Below, piece after piece: positions 10,150 to 19,500 of a DNA stretch of 64,000 bases. Source of the stretch: Alteromonas sp. ALT199 (GTDB lineage: Bacteria > Pseudomonadota > Gammaproteobacteria > Enterobacterales > Alteromonadaceae); NCBI RefSeq assembly GCF_018619335.1, contig NZ_JAHHDX010000090.1, positions 1 through 64,000 on the forward strand, read 5' to 3'. Positions within the stretch are counted from its first letter, which is position 1, and each line of letters opens with the position of its first letter. Both the position numbers and the translations under genes were made by a program. The notes below the pieces were generated by a model. The model made no database searches. It was not told the DNA's origin and was given only the letters and a program-made list of their open reading frames with translations.

Positions 10150-10776
10150 ATGCGCCCACTCACAGCTCGACAAACTGAAGTTCTTGAACTTATTAAAACA
10201 ACTATGCAGGAAACGGGAATGCCGCCTACCCGTGCGGAAATTGCCCGTGAACTTGGTTTTCGTTCTGCTAATGCCGCAGAAGAACATTTGAAAGCGTTGG
10301 CGAGAAAAGGCGTAATTGAAATTTTGCCTGGTACGTCGCGCGGCATTAAGCTTAACATCCCTCTCGATAACGATGTACAAGAAGAAGATGGGCTGCCTTT
10401 GATTGGGCGTGTTGCGGCTGGAGAGCCAATTCTGGCGCAAGAGCACGTAGAGTCGCACTACAAAGTCGACCCCGCCTTATTCCAACCTCAAGCCGACTTT
10501 CTATTGCGTGTTAGCGGTATGAGTATGAAGGACATCGGTATTTTAGATGGCGATCTTCTGGCTGTGCATCGCACGACTGATGTTCACAACGGTCAGGTAG
10601 TTGTGGCGCGGGTGGATGAAGACGTTACGGTTAAGCGTTTAGAAAAACGCGGTCGTGAAGTCCTACTTCATGCTGAAAACGAAGAGTTTTCGCCAATTAA
10701 AGTAGATCTTGCCAACGAGCCTTTTGCTATAGAAGGTATTGCCGTGGGTGTTATAAGAAACGCCGACTGGATGTAA
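10150..10776 (+). CDS. lexA: SOS repressor LexA
   Basis: A 208-residue repressor and self-cleaving serine protease. The N-terminal winged helix (1-65, with [14 protein letters not shown]) binds SOS boxes; the C-terminal S24 domain carries the Ala90-Gly91 cleavage bond (VAAGEPIL) and the catalytic Ser125 (GMSMKD) and Lys162 (VTVKRLEK), each offset by six from E. coli. When RecA filaments form on damaged DNA, LexA cuts itself and the regulon is induced. Two LexA boxes directly upstream support autoregulation. It is monocistronic here: a terminator follows, and no sulA or dinF is linked. Confidence 0.98.
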   Translation: MRPLTARQTEVLELIKTTMQETGMPPTRAEIARELGFRSANAAEEHLKALARKGVIEILPGTSRGIKLNIPLDNDVQEEDGLPLIGRVAAGEPILAQEHVESHYKVDPALFQPQADFLLRVSGMSMKDIGILDGDLLAVHRTTDVHNGQVVVARVDEDVTVKRLEKRGREVLLHAENEEFSPIKVDLANEPFAIEGIAVGVIRNADWM

Positions 10777-10795
10777 GGTTTTAGCATCTTCAATC

Positions 10796-10822
10796 AAAAG
10801 CGGCGCATTAGCCGCTTTTTTT
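10796..10822 (+). terminator. Intrinsic terminator of lexA
   Basis: Nine-base-pair hairpin, AAAAGCGGC (10796-10804) with GCCGCTTTT (10811-10819), loop GCATTA, followed by further T residues. It ends the lexA transcript. Confidence 0.92.
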
Positions 10823-11358
10823 GTGTCTTTTAGTACCAAATTTTAGTTAATTTTCTTAGGTTAGCGTTTGTTGGTATGTTTTAAAATTATGAAATCTGGC
10901 ATCACCATTGTACGAAAGATATACGCTATTTAGCCCGAAAGTAGAGTGGCTAATGCACATTTATTATATGAAAGTTTGTTTGAAAAACACGACGAGTGAT
11001 GTGTTAACTGTTGATTTTATGACCGAATAAAGCTTCCTCCTCAACAACACCTCGTTCAAAATGCGCGTTTGATTTTTCAAGCGCCGCCAGCACGCCTTAT
11101 ACCCACTCTACCAAAATTGTAACGTAACCCTGCCACATAAAATGGTTAAAAATTAACCGCTTCGTTAAATTTTTAACAGAAAAGACTAGACGGGGCGACA
11201 TTATTGCGCAATTCTTATACAGAGATTAACAAAATAATAACAATGACTCTATGCTTTGTTTACAAGCTGATGTTAAGGGTCAATCGTTCGCAAACCATTT
11301 GGTAGGGCTCCGCGCAAACTAACTCGCGTTTTTGGCCTTGTCATTCCGGAGGTGCTGA
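10823..11358. other. Long intergenic region upstream of the cox cluster
   Basis: About 540 bases without a supportable gene, relatively AT-rich. It must hold the cox promoter. The clearest structure is the pair of palindromic GTTAA boxes at 11144-11177, listed separately. The ribosome site of coxB (GGAGGT, 11348-11353) closes the region. Confidence 0.5.
11144..11177. promoter_or_regulatory. Paired GTTAA/TTAAC palindromes, possible ArcA-type operator of the cox cluster
   Basis: Two near-palindromic boxes: GTTAA-N3-TTAAC at 11145-11157 and GTTAA-N4-TTAAC at 11164-11177, lying about 180 bases upstream of coxB. Repeated GTTAA elements are the core of ArcA binding sites, and ArcA is a known redox regulator of terminal oxidases in gammaproteobacteria. 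That it acts here is inference from the motif; an AT-rich hairpin is the alternative. Confidence 0.4.
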
Positions 11359-12522
11359 GTGAAACAATTAACGACCGTTTTTGCAAAGTGGTGCTCTACT
11401 ATACCAATTTTGCTTTTTACACCTTTGCTTTTCGCGCAAGAAGCGAGTGAGGAAGCCTCTTCACTCAATTTAAGACGCGGTGCAACCGACATCAGTGGGC
11501 AGGTTTACGATCTTCACATGCTGATGTTCTTTATATGCGTTGGCATTGCGGTAGCTGTATTTGGGGTCATGTTTGCCTCGATGTACTTGCATAGAAAGTC
11601 TCGTGGTGCAAAGCCAGCTAATTTTCACGAGAACGTGAAAGTAGAAATTGCTTGGACCGTAATACCTTTTCTTATTCTTATCTTCATGGCAGTGCCTGCT
11701 GCAAACACTCTTATCGCAATGGAAGATACATCTAAGCCTGATATGACTGTGGTAGTTACAGGTTCACAGTGGAAGTGGCATTACAAGTATATGGACAGCG
11801 ACGTAGAGTTTTATTCCTTACTCGCTACTCAGCGGGAACAAATAGAGAACAAATTTCAGAAAACAGACAACTACCTGTTGGAAGTTGATCGTCCGTTAGT
11901 TATTCCTACCGGGAAAAAAGTGCGCTTTCTTATTACTTCCGACGACGTTATTCATTCTTGGTGGGTGCCAGACTTTGCAGTGAAAAAAGATGCTAACCCA
12001 GGGTTCATTAACGAGTCTTGGGCGAAGGTCAATGAGCCTGGAGTCTACCGCGGTCAATGTGCAGAGCTTTGTGGAAAAGATCATGGCTATATGCCGGTTG
12101 TAGTTATTGCAAAAGAGCCCGCCGAATTTGACAAATGGATGGGCGAACAAGAAGAGATGGTGCGCAAAGCAAAAGAAGAAGAACAGCGTCTTCTTTCCAT
12201 GAATATGTCGATGGATGAGTTAATGAAAGAAGGCGAGCGTGTTTACAACGCAACTTGTGCGGCGTGCCATATGCCAAATGGTGAAGGTCTACCCGGCGTA
12301 TTCCCAGCACTAAAAGGCAGCAAGATGGCGCTAGAAGATCAGCAAGGCCATATTGATATCGTGCTTAACGGCAAATCAGGAACGGCTATGCAAGCGTTTG
12401 GAAAAATGCTTAGCCTTAAGGAACTTGCAGCAGTAGTAACTTACGAGCGCAATGCATGGGGCAACAGTACTGGTGATATGGTCCAAGCCAAAGACGTCAA
12501 TGCAGTGGCAAACGGAAACTAG
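11359..12522 (+). CDS. coxB: Cytochrome c oxidase subunit II with fused cytochrome c domain
   Basis: A 387-residue subunit II of a caa3-type oxidase. It begins at a GTG with a strong ribosome site (GGAGGT). Features in order: signal peptide (1-26), two membrane segments (about 52-76 and 97-120), the periplasmic CuA domain with ligands His199, Cys234, Cys238, His242 and Met245 (CAELCGKDHGYM), then a C-terminal cytochrome c domain with the heme motif CAACH at 300-304. The CuA centre takes electrons from cytochrome c and passes them to subunit I; the fused heme domain lets the enzyme carry its own donor. First gene of the cox cluster. Confidence 0.95.
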   Translation: MKQLTTVFAKWCSTIPILLFTPLLFAQEASEEASSLNLRRGATDISGQVYDLHMLMFFICVGIAVAVFGVMFASMYLHRKSRGAKPANFHENVKVEIAWTVIPFLILIFMAVPAANTLIAMEDTSKPDMTVVVTGSQWKWHYKYMDSDVEFYSLLATQREQIENKFQKTDNYLLEVDRPLVIPTGKKVRFLITSDDVIHSWWVPDFAVKKDANPGFINESWAKVNEPGVYRGQCAELCGKDHGYMPVVVIAKEPAEFDKWMGEQEEMVRKAKEEEQRLLSMNMSMDELMKEGERVYNATCAACHMPNGEGLPGVFPALKGSKMALEDQQGHIDIVLNGKSGTAMQAFGKMLSLKELAAVVTYERNAWGNSTGDMVQAKDVNAVANGN

Positions 12523-12532
12523 GAGCAGACAA

Positions 12533-14191
12533 ATGAGCAAAGCAACTGAAGTTATTTCGCCAGATACCTCTGCGCCTCACAGTGGTCAAGTAAATGGTGG
12601 TCATGTACATGGCGATCACCTGCATGATGACCATGAACACCACGACCATATCCCTAAAGGAATAACGCGCTGGTTGTTTACCACTAACCATAAAGACATT
12701 GGCACACTTTACCTGTGGTTTGCCTTTATTATGTTTTTAGTTGGTGGCGCGATGGCCATGGTGATCCGCGCTGAACTATTCCAACCTGGTCTACAAATTG
12801 TAGAGCCAAACTTCTTTAACCAAATGACTACGGTACACGGACTTATCATGGTATTTGGTGCAGTAATGCCCGCTTTTACGGGGCTCGCGAACTGGCTTAT
12901 TCCAATGATGATCGGCGCCCCTGACATGGCGTTACCGCGCATGAATAACTGGAGCTTCTGGATTTTACCTGGCGCTTTTTTGATTCTGCTTAGCTCGCTC
13001 TTTATGGAAGGTGGTGGCCCTGCCTTCGGTTGGACTTTCTACGCACCCCTTTCTACGACTTACAGTGGTGATTCGACAGCATTGTTTGTGTTCTCTGTTC
13101 ACATCATGGGTATTTCATCCATTATGGGTGCGATTAACGTGATTGTGACCATCTTCAATATGCGTGCGCCAGGCATGACTTGGATGAAAATGCCGCTGTT
13201 TGTATGGACGTGGCTTATCACTGCATTCTTACTGATTGCGGTAATGCCAGTGCTTGCTGGCGCGGTCACCATGGTTTTAACAGACAAGTTCTTTGGCACC
13301 AGCTTTTTTGATGCTGCTGGTGGCGGCGACCCGGTCATGTTCCAGCATATTTTCTGGTTCTTCGGTCATCCGGAAGTGTACATTATGATTTTGCCCGCTT
13401 TTGGCATTATCTCCCAAATTGTTCCTACCTTTTCTAGAAAACAGCTGTTTGGGTACGCGTCTATGGTCTATGCCACGGCATCCATTGCGCTACTTTCTTT
13501 TGTTGTGTGGGCCCACCACATGTTCACCACAGGTATGCCGGTTTACATGGAAATGTTCTTCATGTTTGCCACCATGCTTATATCAGTGCCCACTGGCGTT
13601 AAGGTATTTAATTGGGTGGCAACTATGTGGCGAGGTTCGCTGAGCTTTGAAATGCCAATGATGTTCGCAATTGCCTTTATTGTGTTGTTCACCATTGGGG
13701 GGTTGTCAGGGCTAATGTTGGCGATCACGCCCGTGGACTTTCAGTACCACGACACCTACTTTGTTGTGGCTCACTTCCACTATGTTCTGGTAACTGGCGC
13801 GGTCTTTTCTATTATGGCGGCGGTGTATTACTGGTTGCCTAAGTGGACCGGCAAAATGTACGACACAACTTTAGCTAAATGGCATTTCTGGTGCTCTTTG
13901 GTGTCGGTGAATGTGTTGTTCTTCCCTATGCACTTTGTTGGTTTGGCCGGTATGCCGCGTCGTATTCCAGACTATGCATTGCAGTTCGCTGATTTCAATA
14001 AATGGATAAGCTTAGGCGGTTTTGCATTTGGTTTATCTCAGCTCATCTTTTTAGCCTTGCTTATTAAGGCATGTAAAAAGCAAGGTGAAGCCGTATCAGC
14101 TCAAGTTTGGGATGGCGCCGAAGGGTTGGAATGGGAAATCCCATCACCTGCCCCATACCATACGTTTGAAACACCACCTGTCGTTAAGTAA
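12533..14191 (+). CDS. ctaD: Cytochrome c oxidase subunit I
   Basis: A 552-residue catalytic subunit with about twelve membrane helices that binds heme a and the heme a3-CuB centre and pumps protons. Signatures include the HPEVY motif and YHDTYFVVAHFHYVL near the heme a3 and a axial histidines. I chose the ATG at 12533, preceded by AGGAG, rather than the longer open frame starting inside coxB. The N-terminal tail before the first conserved segment (GITRWLFTTNHKDIG) is unusual: nine histidines fall between residues 16 and 39. It lies ten bases after coxB. Confidence 0.95.
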   Translation: MSKATEVISPDTSAPHSGQVNGGHVHGDHLHDDHEHHDHIPKGITRWLFTTNHKDIGTLYLWFAFIMFLVGGAMAMVIRAELFQPGLQIVEPNFFNQMTTVHGLIMVFGAVMPAFTGLANWLIPMMIGAPDMALPRMNNWSFWILPGAFLILLSSLFMEGGGPAFGWTFYAPLSTTYSGDSTALFVFSVHIMGISSIMGAINVIVTIFNMRAPGMTWMKMPLFVWTWLITAFLLIAVMPVLAGAVTMVLTDKFFGTSFFDAAGGGDPVMFQHIFWFFGHPEVYIMILPAFGIISQIVPTFSRKQLFGYASMVYATASIALLSFVVWAHHMFTTGMPVYMEMFFMFATMLISVPTGVKVFNWVATMWRGSLSFEMPMMFAIAFIVLFTIGGLSGLMLAITPVDFQYHDTYFVVAHFHYVLVTGAVFSIMAAVYYWLPKWTGKMYDTTLAKWHFWCSLVSVNVLFFPMHFVGLAGMPRRIPDYALQFADFNKWISLGGFAFGLSQLIFLALLIKACKKQGEAVSAQVWDGAEGLEWEIPSPAPYHTFETPPVVK

Positions 14192-14341
14192 CGATAGGTG
14201 GAACTGTGAGTAGGTCATTCTTTTCAACTGTTTAGCAATTTTGATTGGAATAACACTCACACATTGCAGATGGTGGGGTAAATAGGCGGTTATAGAAACG
14301 TTTAACAACCTTTACCTTTGAATTTGCCCGGAGGTCGCGAG

Positions 14342-14929
14342 ATGTCAAAGCAAAGTGCAAATAACAAGATGGTTATCAAGCTTGTTGCTATTGTCATCGG
14401 CATGTTTGGCTTTGGCTTCGCTCTTGTTCCCTTATATGACGTATTTTGTGACGTTACGGGAATCAATGGCAAAACTGAGGGCACCGCCGCAGTTTATCAA
14501 TCGGTTGAGATTGACGAGTCGCGAGAAGTGACCGTGGAGTTTATTACTCGCACAAATACCGGTATGCCGTGGGAGTTTCGCGCTGAAACCAAGCGTGTAA
14601 AAGTACACCCTGGCGAATTGAACACCGTATCGTTTTATGTGAGAAACCCTGCATCAAGCAATATTGTTGCCCAAGCCATTCCATCTGTCTCCCCAGGTAT
14701 GGCGGCGCTCTACCTTAATAAGACTGAGTGCTTTTGCTTCAATCAACAGCCATTGGATGCGGGAAGTGAGGCTTATATGCCTATGCAGTTTTACGTAGAC
14801 CCACAGCTACCCGAAGACATAACGTTTTTTACCTTGCAGTACACACTCTATGACGTCACAGCGCGAGCGAGTGACCTAACGACAACACCGAATCCCTTTA
14901 TGGCCTCAACACCATCAACTGGCGAATAG
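14342..14929 (+). CDS. ctaG: Cytochrome c oxidase assembly protein Cox11/CtaG
   Basis: A 195-residue membrane-anchored copper chaperone that delivers copper to the CuB site of subunit I. One N-terminal membrane helix is followed by a periplasmic immunoglobulin-like domain with the copper-binding CFCF motif (TECFCFNQQPL). The ATG at 14342 is preferred because GGAGGT lies six bases upstream; an ATG at 14318 falls before that site. About 150 bases separate it from ctaD, without a visible terminator. Confidence 0.94.
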   Translation: MSKQSANNKMVIKLVAIVIGMFGFGFALVPLYDVFCDVTGINGKTEGTAAVYQSVEIDESREVTVEFITRTNTGMPWEFRAETKRVKVHPGELNTVSFYVRNPASSNIVAQAIPSVSPGMAALYLNKTECFCFNQQPLDAGSEAYMPMQFYVDPQLPEDITFFTLQYTLYDVTARASDLTTTPNPFMASTPSTGE

Positions 14930-14952
14930 ACCGAAGGGGTAAGGAGATGAAA

Positions 14953-15846
14953 ATGCAATCTGAAGTACAGAATCACGAATACCAAAAATATTATGTACCC
15001 GCACAAAGTCCATGGCCCATTGTAGGGGCTGTTGCACTATTTCTTATCGCTGTTGGGGCGGGCAATTTTGTTGTGCAGGAAACTAAAGGCGAAACCGGCT
15101 ACGGTGGTTATATTCTTCTAGCTGGGATAGCAGTATTACTCGTTATGCTTGTAGGCTGGTTTAAAAACCAAATTGATGAGTCTATGGCGGGGCTCTATAG
15201 CGATCAACTTGGGCGCTCCTACCGGCAAGGCATGAGCTGGTTTATCTTTTCAGAGGTAATGTTTTTTGGCGCGTTTTTCGGTGCGCTTTACTACGCAAGG
15301 TTTATCTCTGTCCCGTGGCTTGGCGGTGCGTCGAATAATGCCATGACCAATGAAGTACTGTGGCCTGCTTTTGAGGCCATGTGGCCGCTGGTGTCAACGC
15401 CAGGCGGCACTACCACTCAAGAAATGAGTGCTGCGGGCTTGCCGACAATCAACACGGTTATCTTGCTTATCTCATCCATTACACTGCATTTCGCCCATGT
15501 AGGATTAGAACAAAACAAGCGCAAGCAATTAACGCTAATGCTGGGCATAACAATCTTACTTGGGTGCGGGTTCTTGTTTTTACAAGTTGAGGAATATATC
15601 CACGCCTATCGCGACTTGGGGCTAACGCTTCAGTCTGGCATTTATGGCAACACCTTCTTTATGCTCACCGGCTTTCACGGCATGCATGTAACCCTTGGCA
15701 CTATTATTCTAATAGTTCTGTTTTTTAGAGTATTAAAGGGGCATTTTACGCCGGAAAACCACTTCGCATTTCAGGCGGGGAGCTGGTATTGGCACTTTGT
15801 AGATGTAGTGTGGGTCATGCTCTACCTCTTTGTTTACGTGCTTTAA
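14953..15846 (+). CDS. ctaE: Cytochrome c oxidase subunit III
   Basis: A subunit III protein of 297 residues with seven predicted membrane helices and the typical C-terminal block FHGMHVTLG and WYWHFVDVVWV. It stabilises the subunit I core and its proton pathway. Two ATGs are close together: 14947 sits directly on the AAGGAG ribosome site, while 14953 has correct spacing, so the latter is chosen. It follows ctaG by 23 bases. Confidence 0.94.
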   Translation: MQSEVQNHEYQKYYVPAQSPWPIVGAVALFLIAVGAGNFVVQETKGETGYGGYILLAGIAVLLVMLVGWFKNQIDESMAGLYSDQLGRSYRQGMSWFIFSEVMFFGAFFGALYYARFISVPWLGGASNNAMTNEVLWPAFEAMWPLVSTPGGTTTQEMSAAGLPTINTVILLISSITLHFAHVGLEQNKRKQLTLMLGITILLGCGFLFLQVEEYIHAYRDLGLTLQSGIYGNTFFMLTGFHGMHVTLGTIILIVLFFRVLKGHFTPENHFAFQAGSWYWHFVDVVWVMLYLFVYVL

Positions 15847-15863
15847 CTATATAGCCCACAAAC

Positions 15864-16073
15864 TTAAAAGGGCCTAGGGTTTGGGGTTATTAAGCCTGTA
15901 CCAATTGCGATAAGAATAATAATAACAATGACGGCGGAGGTGAGCACACGTCGGCCAATATATTTACTCATAGGCCCTTTTGAAGTGTCGTTTTTTATCA
16001 TGATGCGCATAGCCATGAATAAATTCACAATCATATACAGCACAAGAGCAACAAGGACTATTTTTATCAACAT
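15864..16073 (-). CDS. DUF2909-type twin-transmembrane small protein, antisense within cox cluster
   Basis: A 69-residue protein with two membrane helices separated by a short loop (NDTSKGPMSKYIGRR), resembling the DUF2909 family that commonly accompanies cox genes in Pseudomonas and Shewanella. Function unknown; a part in oxidase assembly is suggested only by its constant neighbourhood. I chose the inner ATG because GAGGTGAG lies just upstream; the open frame extends 22 codons further. It is encoded opposite to all surrounding genes, between ctaE and SURF1. Confidence 0.75.
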   Translation of the reverse strand: MLIKIVLVALVLYMIVNLFMAMRIMIKNDTSKGPMSKYIGRRVLTSAVIVIIILIAIGTGLITPNPRPF

Positions 16074-16118
16074 ACTCACCTCTGTTTTTATTTTAACTTT
16101 GCATGGTACGAGATAGCT

Positions 16119-16823
16119 ATGTTCTCTCGCACTCGCCACGTTATTCCTTGGTTACTCACGGGTTTTAGTGTGGCGATTATGTGCGGTTTAGGGTATTGGC
16201 AACTTGATCGCATGGTCCAAAAGCAACAACGCTTAGCTAGCATAGCGCAAAAGCAAAGTAATGGAACCTTGAGTTTAGAAGAGGCGTTGTCTCATGATGA
16301 TCTTCGGGATATCACTGTGTCGTTCAGTGGTGCAATAGATTCCAATTACGTGCTGCTGTTAGATAATCAGATTTACAAGCAACGGGTGGGGTTCGACGTT
16401 TTAGCACCGGTGTATACGAATGTTGGATGGCTTTTAGTGAACTTTGGCTGGGTGCCTGCGCCAGACTTAACCCGTACTTTACCGGATATAAGTTTTACAA
16501 GCGAAATGCGTGCTTTCACAGGCGTTATCAGTGTGCCGGGTAACAATCCCTTGGTTAAGGAAACTAACATGGCATTGTCACAAAGCCCTGCGCTTGTACA
16601 ACACATCGAGTTCTCTGCACTAAGCAACGCCTTAGAGCGCAAATTTCTACCTTTTATTCTTCAACTTACTACGCCTGATCCTGCGTTTATTCGCGAACAT
16701 CAGGCCGTTGTTATGTCTCCCGAAAAGCATCTTGGCTATGCAATTCAATGGTTTGGTTTAGCCATTGCCGCCGCTGCCATTGGTGGCTTTGCTATTAGTA
16801 AGAAAGGACGTGGTTATGAGTAA
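16119..16823 (+). CDS. SURF1 family cytochrome oxidase assembly protein
   Basis: A 234-residue protein with a membrane helix at each end (about 8-27 and 206-226) and a periplasmic domain between, the standard SURF1/Shy1 architecture. Conserved features are GYWQLDR near the N-terminus, the NxGW segment (VGWLLVNFGWVP) and the C-terminal GYAIQWFGLA. SURF1 assists heme a insertion into subunit I. It overlaps the next gene by eight bases. Confidence 0.9.
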   Translation: MFSRTRHVIPWLLTGFSVAIMCGLGYWQLDRMVQKQQRLASIAQKQSNGTLSLEEALSHDDLRDITVSFSGAIDSNYVLLLDNQIYKQRVGFDVLAPVYTNVGWLLVNFGWVPAPDLTRTLPDISFTSEMRAFTGVISVPGNNPLVKETNMALSQSPALVQHIEFSALSNALERKFLPFILQLTTPDPAFIREHQAVVMSPEKHLGYAIQWFGLAIAAAAIGGFAISKKGRGYE

Positions 16824-17355
16824 TCCAGCTTCGAAAAAAACATTAATAATTATGGTAGCCGTGTTTGTTTTGCCTGTTGTCATGGCGAAGCTTGCACTTG
16901 ATAACGACTGGTTTACCAAAGGCGCTACCAATAAAGGTCAACTGCTTGAACCAACAATCGACATGAGAGCACTTTTGAAAGATGCAGAACCTAAATGGCG
17001 GTTAATTTATGTGATGCCAAATGAATGCGACGCGGTGTGTGAAAACGCTCTTTTTAGTATTAACCAAGTTTGGCTTGCGCTGGGCAAAGAGTCTGACCGC
17101 GCTCAGGCAGTGGTTATTACTACTGCGTCAAGCGACCAAGCTGCGATAGCCGCGCTTGAAGATTACCCATTTGTAGAGACTTTACCCATTACAACGCCAA
17201 CCACGCTCGCTTCTAGCAGTGTTTACGTAGTCGATACCCAAAATAACGCCATGCTCTTTTACAAAATTCAAGACGATAGAAAAGACGCGGTGATGGAAAG
17301 CCGCAACATGCTAGCGGACATGAGAAAACTATTAAAGCTATCACGCATAGGATAA
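16816..17355 (+). CDS. Membrane-anchored Sco-like thioredoxin-fold protein, conserved between SURF1 and ctaA
   Basis: A 179-residue protein with one N-terminal membrane helix (about 9-27) and a periplasmic domain. I do not recognise a named family. The domain looks like a diverged Sco/thioredoxin fold: WRLIYVMPNECDAVC places Cys71 and Cys75 in a CxxxC motif as in Sco1, and VYVVDTQNNAMLFYKI resembles the late strand of Sco proteins. It has no histidine at all, so the third copper ligand of Sco is missing; a thiol-redox or scaffolding role is more likely than copper delivery. Start at 16816, inside the SURF1 stop region; ctaA follows after five bases. Confidence 0.75.
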   Translation: MSNPASKKTLIIMVAVFVLPVVMAKLALDNDWFTKGATNKGQLLEPTIDMRALLKDAEPKWRLIYVMPNECDAVCENALFSINQVWLALGKESDRAQAVVITTASSDQAAIAALEDYPFVETLPITTPTTLASSSVYVVDTQNNAMLFYKIQDDRKDAVMESRNMLADMRKLLKLSRIG

Positions 17356-17360
17356 GCGCT

Positions 17361-18590
17361 ATGAAAAAGTTAACCCTATTCAGTATATTCTTAGCGGCTG
17401 TTGTTATTATTTTAGGTGCCTATACCCGTTTGACCGATGCTGGGTTAGGCTGCCCCGATTGGCCAGGGTGCTACGGTAATTTAACCGTGCCCTTAAGTGA
17501 AGAAAAGGTGGCACAAGCCAATGCCGCCTATCCTGAGCGTCCAGTTGAAGCATTTAAGGCGTGGAATGAAATGATTCACCGCTACTTTGCAGGAACATTA
17601 GGACTATGTGTTCTGGCTATCGCGGTTATCGCCCTTCGGCAGCGCGATAAAGGCACGCCTGTTAAATTACCGCTATTGCTTTTGGGGCTCATTATATTTC
17701 AGGCGGCCCTTGGTATGTGGACAGTGACGCTCAACCTGCTTCCCGTTGTCGTAATGGGGCATTTGCTTGGGGGCTTCTCTGTACTCTCCTGCTTGTTTAT
17801 TCTCTATCTTCGCTTGCGCCACATTGCCGGCGATGCACCGGAAACTAAGCCGTCGCCATTGACGTCAGCTATGCATGACCAGGGCATTGCCGACTTACCT
17901 CGGGCTAGAGCATTTCAGCGAAACCTTAAACTTTTCGCCTTTATTGGGCTTGGCGTGCTTGTTACGCAGATTGCACTGGGCGGGTGGACTTCCGCAAATT
18001 ATGCTGCGTTAGCCTGTACGGATATGCCGGTTTGTGAAAGCGGGTGGCCGGACAGAATTGACATTGCGGGCGCGTTTAGCGTGCCTGATGCAGACAACTA
18101 TGAGTTTGGCGCTCACGACTATGGCGAGCGAGTCACCATGCATATTGCGCATAGATTCGGCGCAGCCATCACTTTTTTATATTTTCTGGTACTAGGAATT
18201 AGCGTGTTGGTAAGCCGCCACACCACAAATAAACAAAAATATGTGGGTGCTTTTATGTTGGTAGCATTATGTACGCAAGTGGCATTAGGGCTTAGCAATA
18301 TTATCTTTATGCTGCCATTGTCTGTAGCCGTAATGCATAACGCGGTAGCAGCCGTATTACTCCTTTCCTCACTCAACCTTATTTTTACTGTGTTTCTGAC
18401 GCTAAAAAGCGCCAACGCTCTTAGCACTGAAACACAAAACACAGCTTCATTTTTAGGTTCTAAATCACTGCAGGGTGCAGGTGCTTATAGCATTCAAGAG
18501 GAGCCCTTGCACAATTCTATGCATGACCCTTTTACCGGGTCTACGTCTTCTCATATTCTCCCTAAAGCTCCAGGAGGTTTCCATGGCTAA
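17361..18590 (+). CDS. ctaA: Heme A synthase CtaA (COX15 family)
   Basis: A 409-residue membrane protein with eight predicted helices that oxidises heme O to heme A. Recognisable segments are the [21 protein letters not shown]-like start and the paired histidine motifs, including [22 protein letters not shown] and VMHNAVAA. The last 60 or so residues, after the final helix, form a hydrophilic tail not needed by the family; its end overlaps the ctaB start by eight bases. Confidence 0.93.
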   Translation: MKKLTLFSIFLAAVVIILGAYTRLTDAGLGCPDWPGCYGNLTVPLSEEKVAQANAAYPERPVEAFKAWNEMIHRYFAGTLGLCVLAIAVIALRQRDKGTPVKLPLLLLGLIIFQAALGMWTVTLNLLPVVVMGHLLGGFSVLSCLFILYLRLRHIAGDAPETKPSPLTSAMHDQGIADLPRARAFQRNLKLFAFIGLGVLVTQIALGGWTSANYAALACTDMPVCESGWPDRIDIAGAFSVPDADNYEFGAHDYGERVTMHIAHRFGAAITFLYFLVLGISVLVSRHTTNKQKYVGAFMLVALCTQVALGLSNIIFMLPLSVAVMHNAVAAVLLLSSLNLIFTVFLTLKSANALSTETQNTASFLGSKSLQGAGAYSIQEEPLHNSMHDPFTGSTSSHILPKAPGGFHG

Positions 18591-19500
18591 ATCGGTCTCT
18601 TTACATGCGCGCTCTTCTCGTCAGCACAATCTAGTCACGTGGCATGATTACTATGAAATGACTAAGCCCAATGTGGTCATGCTGCTGTTGTTAACCGCGT
18701 TAGTAGGAATGTGTTTAGCCACGCCTACATGGGTTAATGCAACAGTACTCATCTGCGGCTTATTGGGTATTGGTATGTTATCCGCATCTGCAGCTGTTAT
18801 TAATCACGTCGTCGACCACAAAATAGATAGCGTAATGGCTCGTACGTTTAATCGGCCCGTCGCGAAAGGCAAAGTTAGTGTGAACAACGCGCTGTGGTTT
18901 GCCGGAGCGCTAGGCGTGGTAGGGTTTGTGGTGCTGGCCCTTTTTGTAAATATGCTCACTGCGTGGTTAACCCTAGCAAGTTTAGTAGGCTACGCTTTTG
19001 TCTACACTATGTACTTAAAGCGGGCGACCCCGCAAAACATCGTGATTGGCGGTTTGGCAGGGGCTGCGCCACCACTTCTAGGCTGGACGGCGGTAACCGG
19101 TGAAATACATGCCCATGCGCTGCTGTTGGTACTTATTATTTTTACTTGGACCCCACCTCATTTTTGGGCGCTCGCCATTCATAGGGAAAAAGACTATGCC
19201 AAAGCGAAGGTGCCTATGTTACCGGTAACACATGGTGTTTCATTTACGAAAACTTCGGTGTTGTTGTATACGGTGTTGCTGGGGCTTGTGTGTTTGCTTC
19301 CCTATCTCACGGGCATGAGTGACCTTATTTATTTAATTGGCTCTAGCGTGCTAAATATTGGCTTTTTATATTATGCATTAAAGCTAAAATTTGATGCGCA
19401 GCCACAAACGGCAATGAAAACTTTTAGGTTTTCTATTATTCATCTCATGGTATTGTTTGTAGTATTACTCTTAGATCACTACATTCCATTGAGTTTATGA
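18583..19500 (+). CDS. ctaB: Protoheme IX farnesyltransferase CtaB/CyoE
   Basis: A 305-residue UbiA-family prenyltransferase with about nine membrane helices; it attaches farnesyl to heme B to make heme O, the substrate of CtaA. The Mg-diphosphate motif is seen as [15 protein letters not shown], and the second conserved loop as [15 protein letters not shown] with REKDY. The start at 18583 is set by a strong AGGAGG site nine bases upstream; the frame is open further back, inside ctaA. It overlaps sco1 by four bases (ATGA). Confidence 0.96.
   Translation: MAKSVSLHARSSRQHNLVTWHDYYEMTKPNVVMLLLLTALVGMCLATPTWVNATVLICGLLGIGMLSASAAVINHVVDHKIDSVMARTFNRPVAKGKVSVNNALWFAGALGVVGFVVLALFVNMLTAWLTLASLVGYAFVYTMYLKRATPQNIVIGGLAGAAPPLLGWTAVTGEIHAHALLLVLIIFTWTPPHFWALAIHREKDYAKAKVPMLPVTHGVSFTKTSVLLYTVLLGLVCLLPYLTGMSDLIYLIGSSVLNIGFLYYALKLKFDAQPQTAMKTFRFSIIHLMVLFVVLLLDHYIPLSL

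Noticed and set aside
12452-12532. Upstream extension of ctaD into coxB
   Set aside because: It overlaps the coxB coding end and bypasses the AGGAG ribosome site that fits the ATG at 12533.
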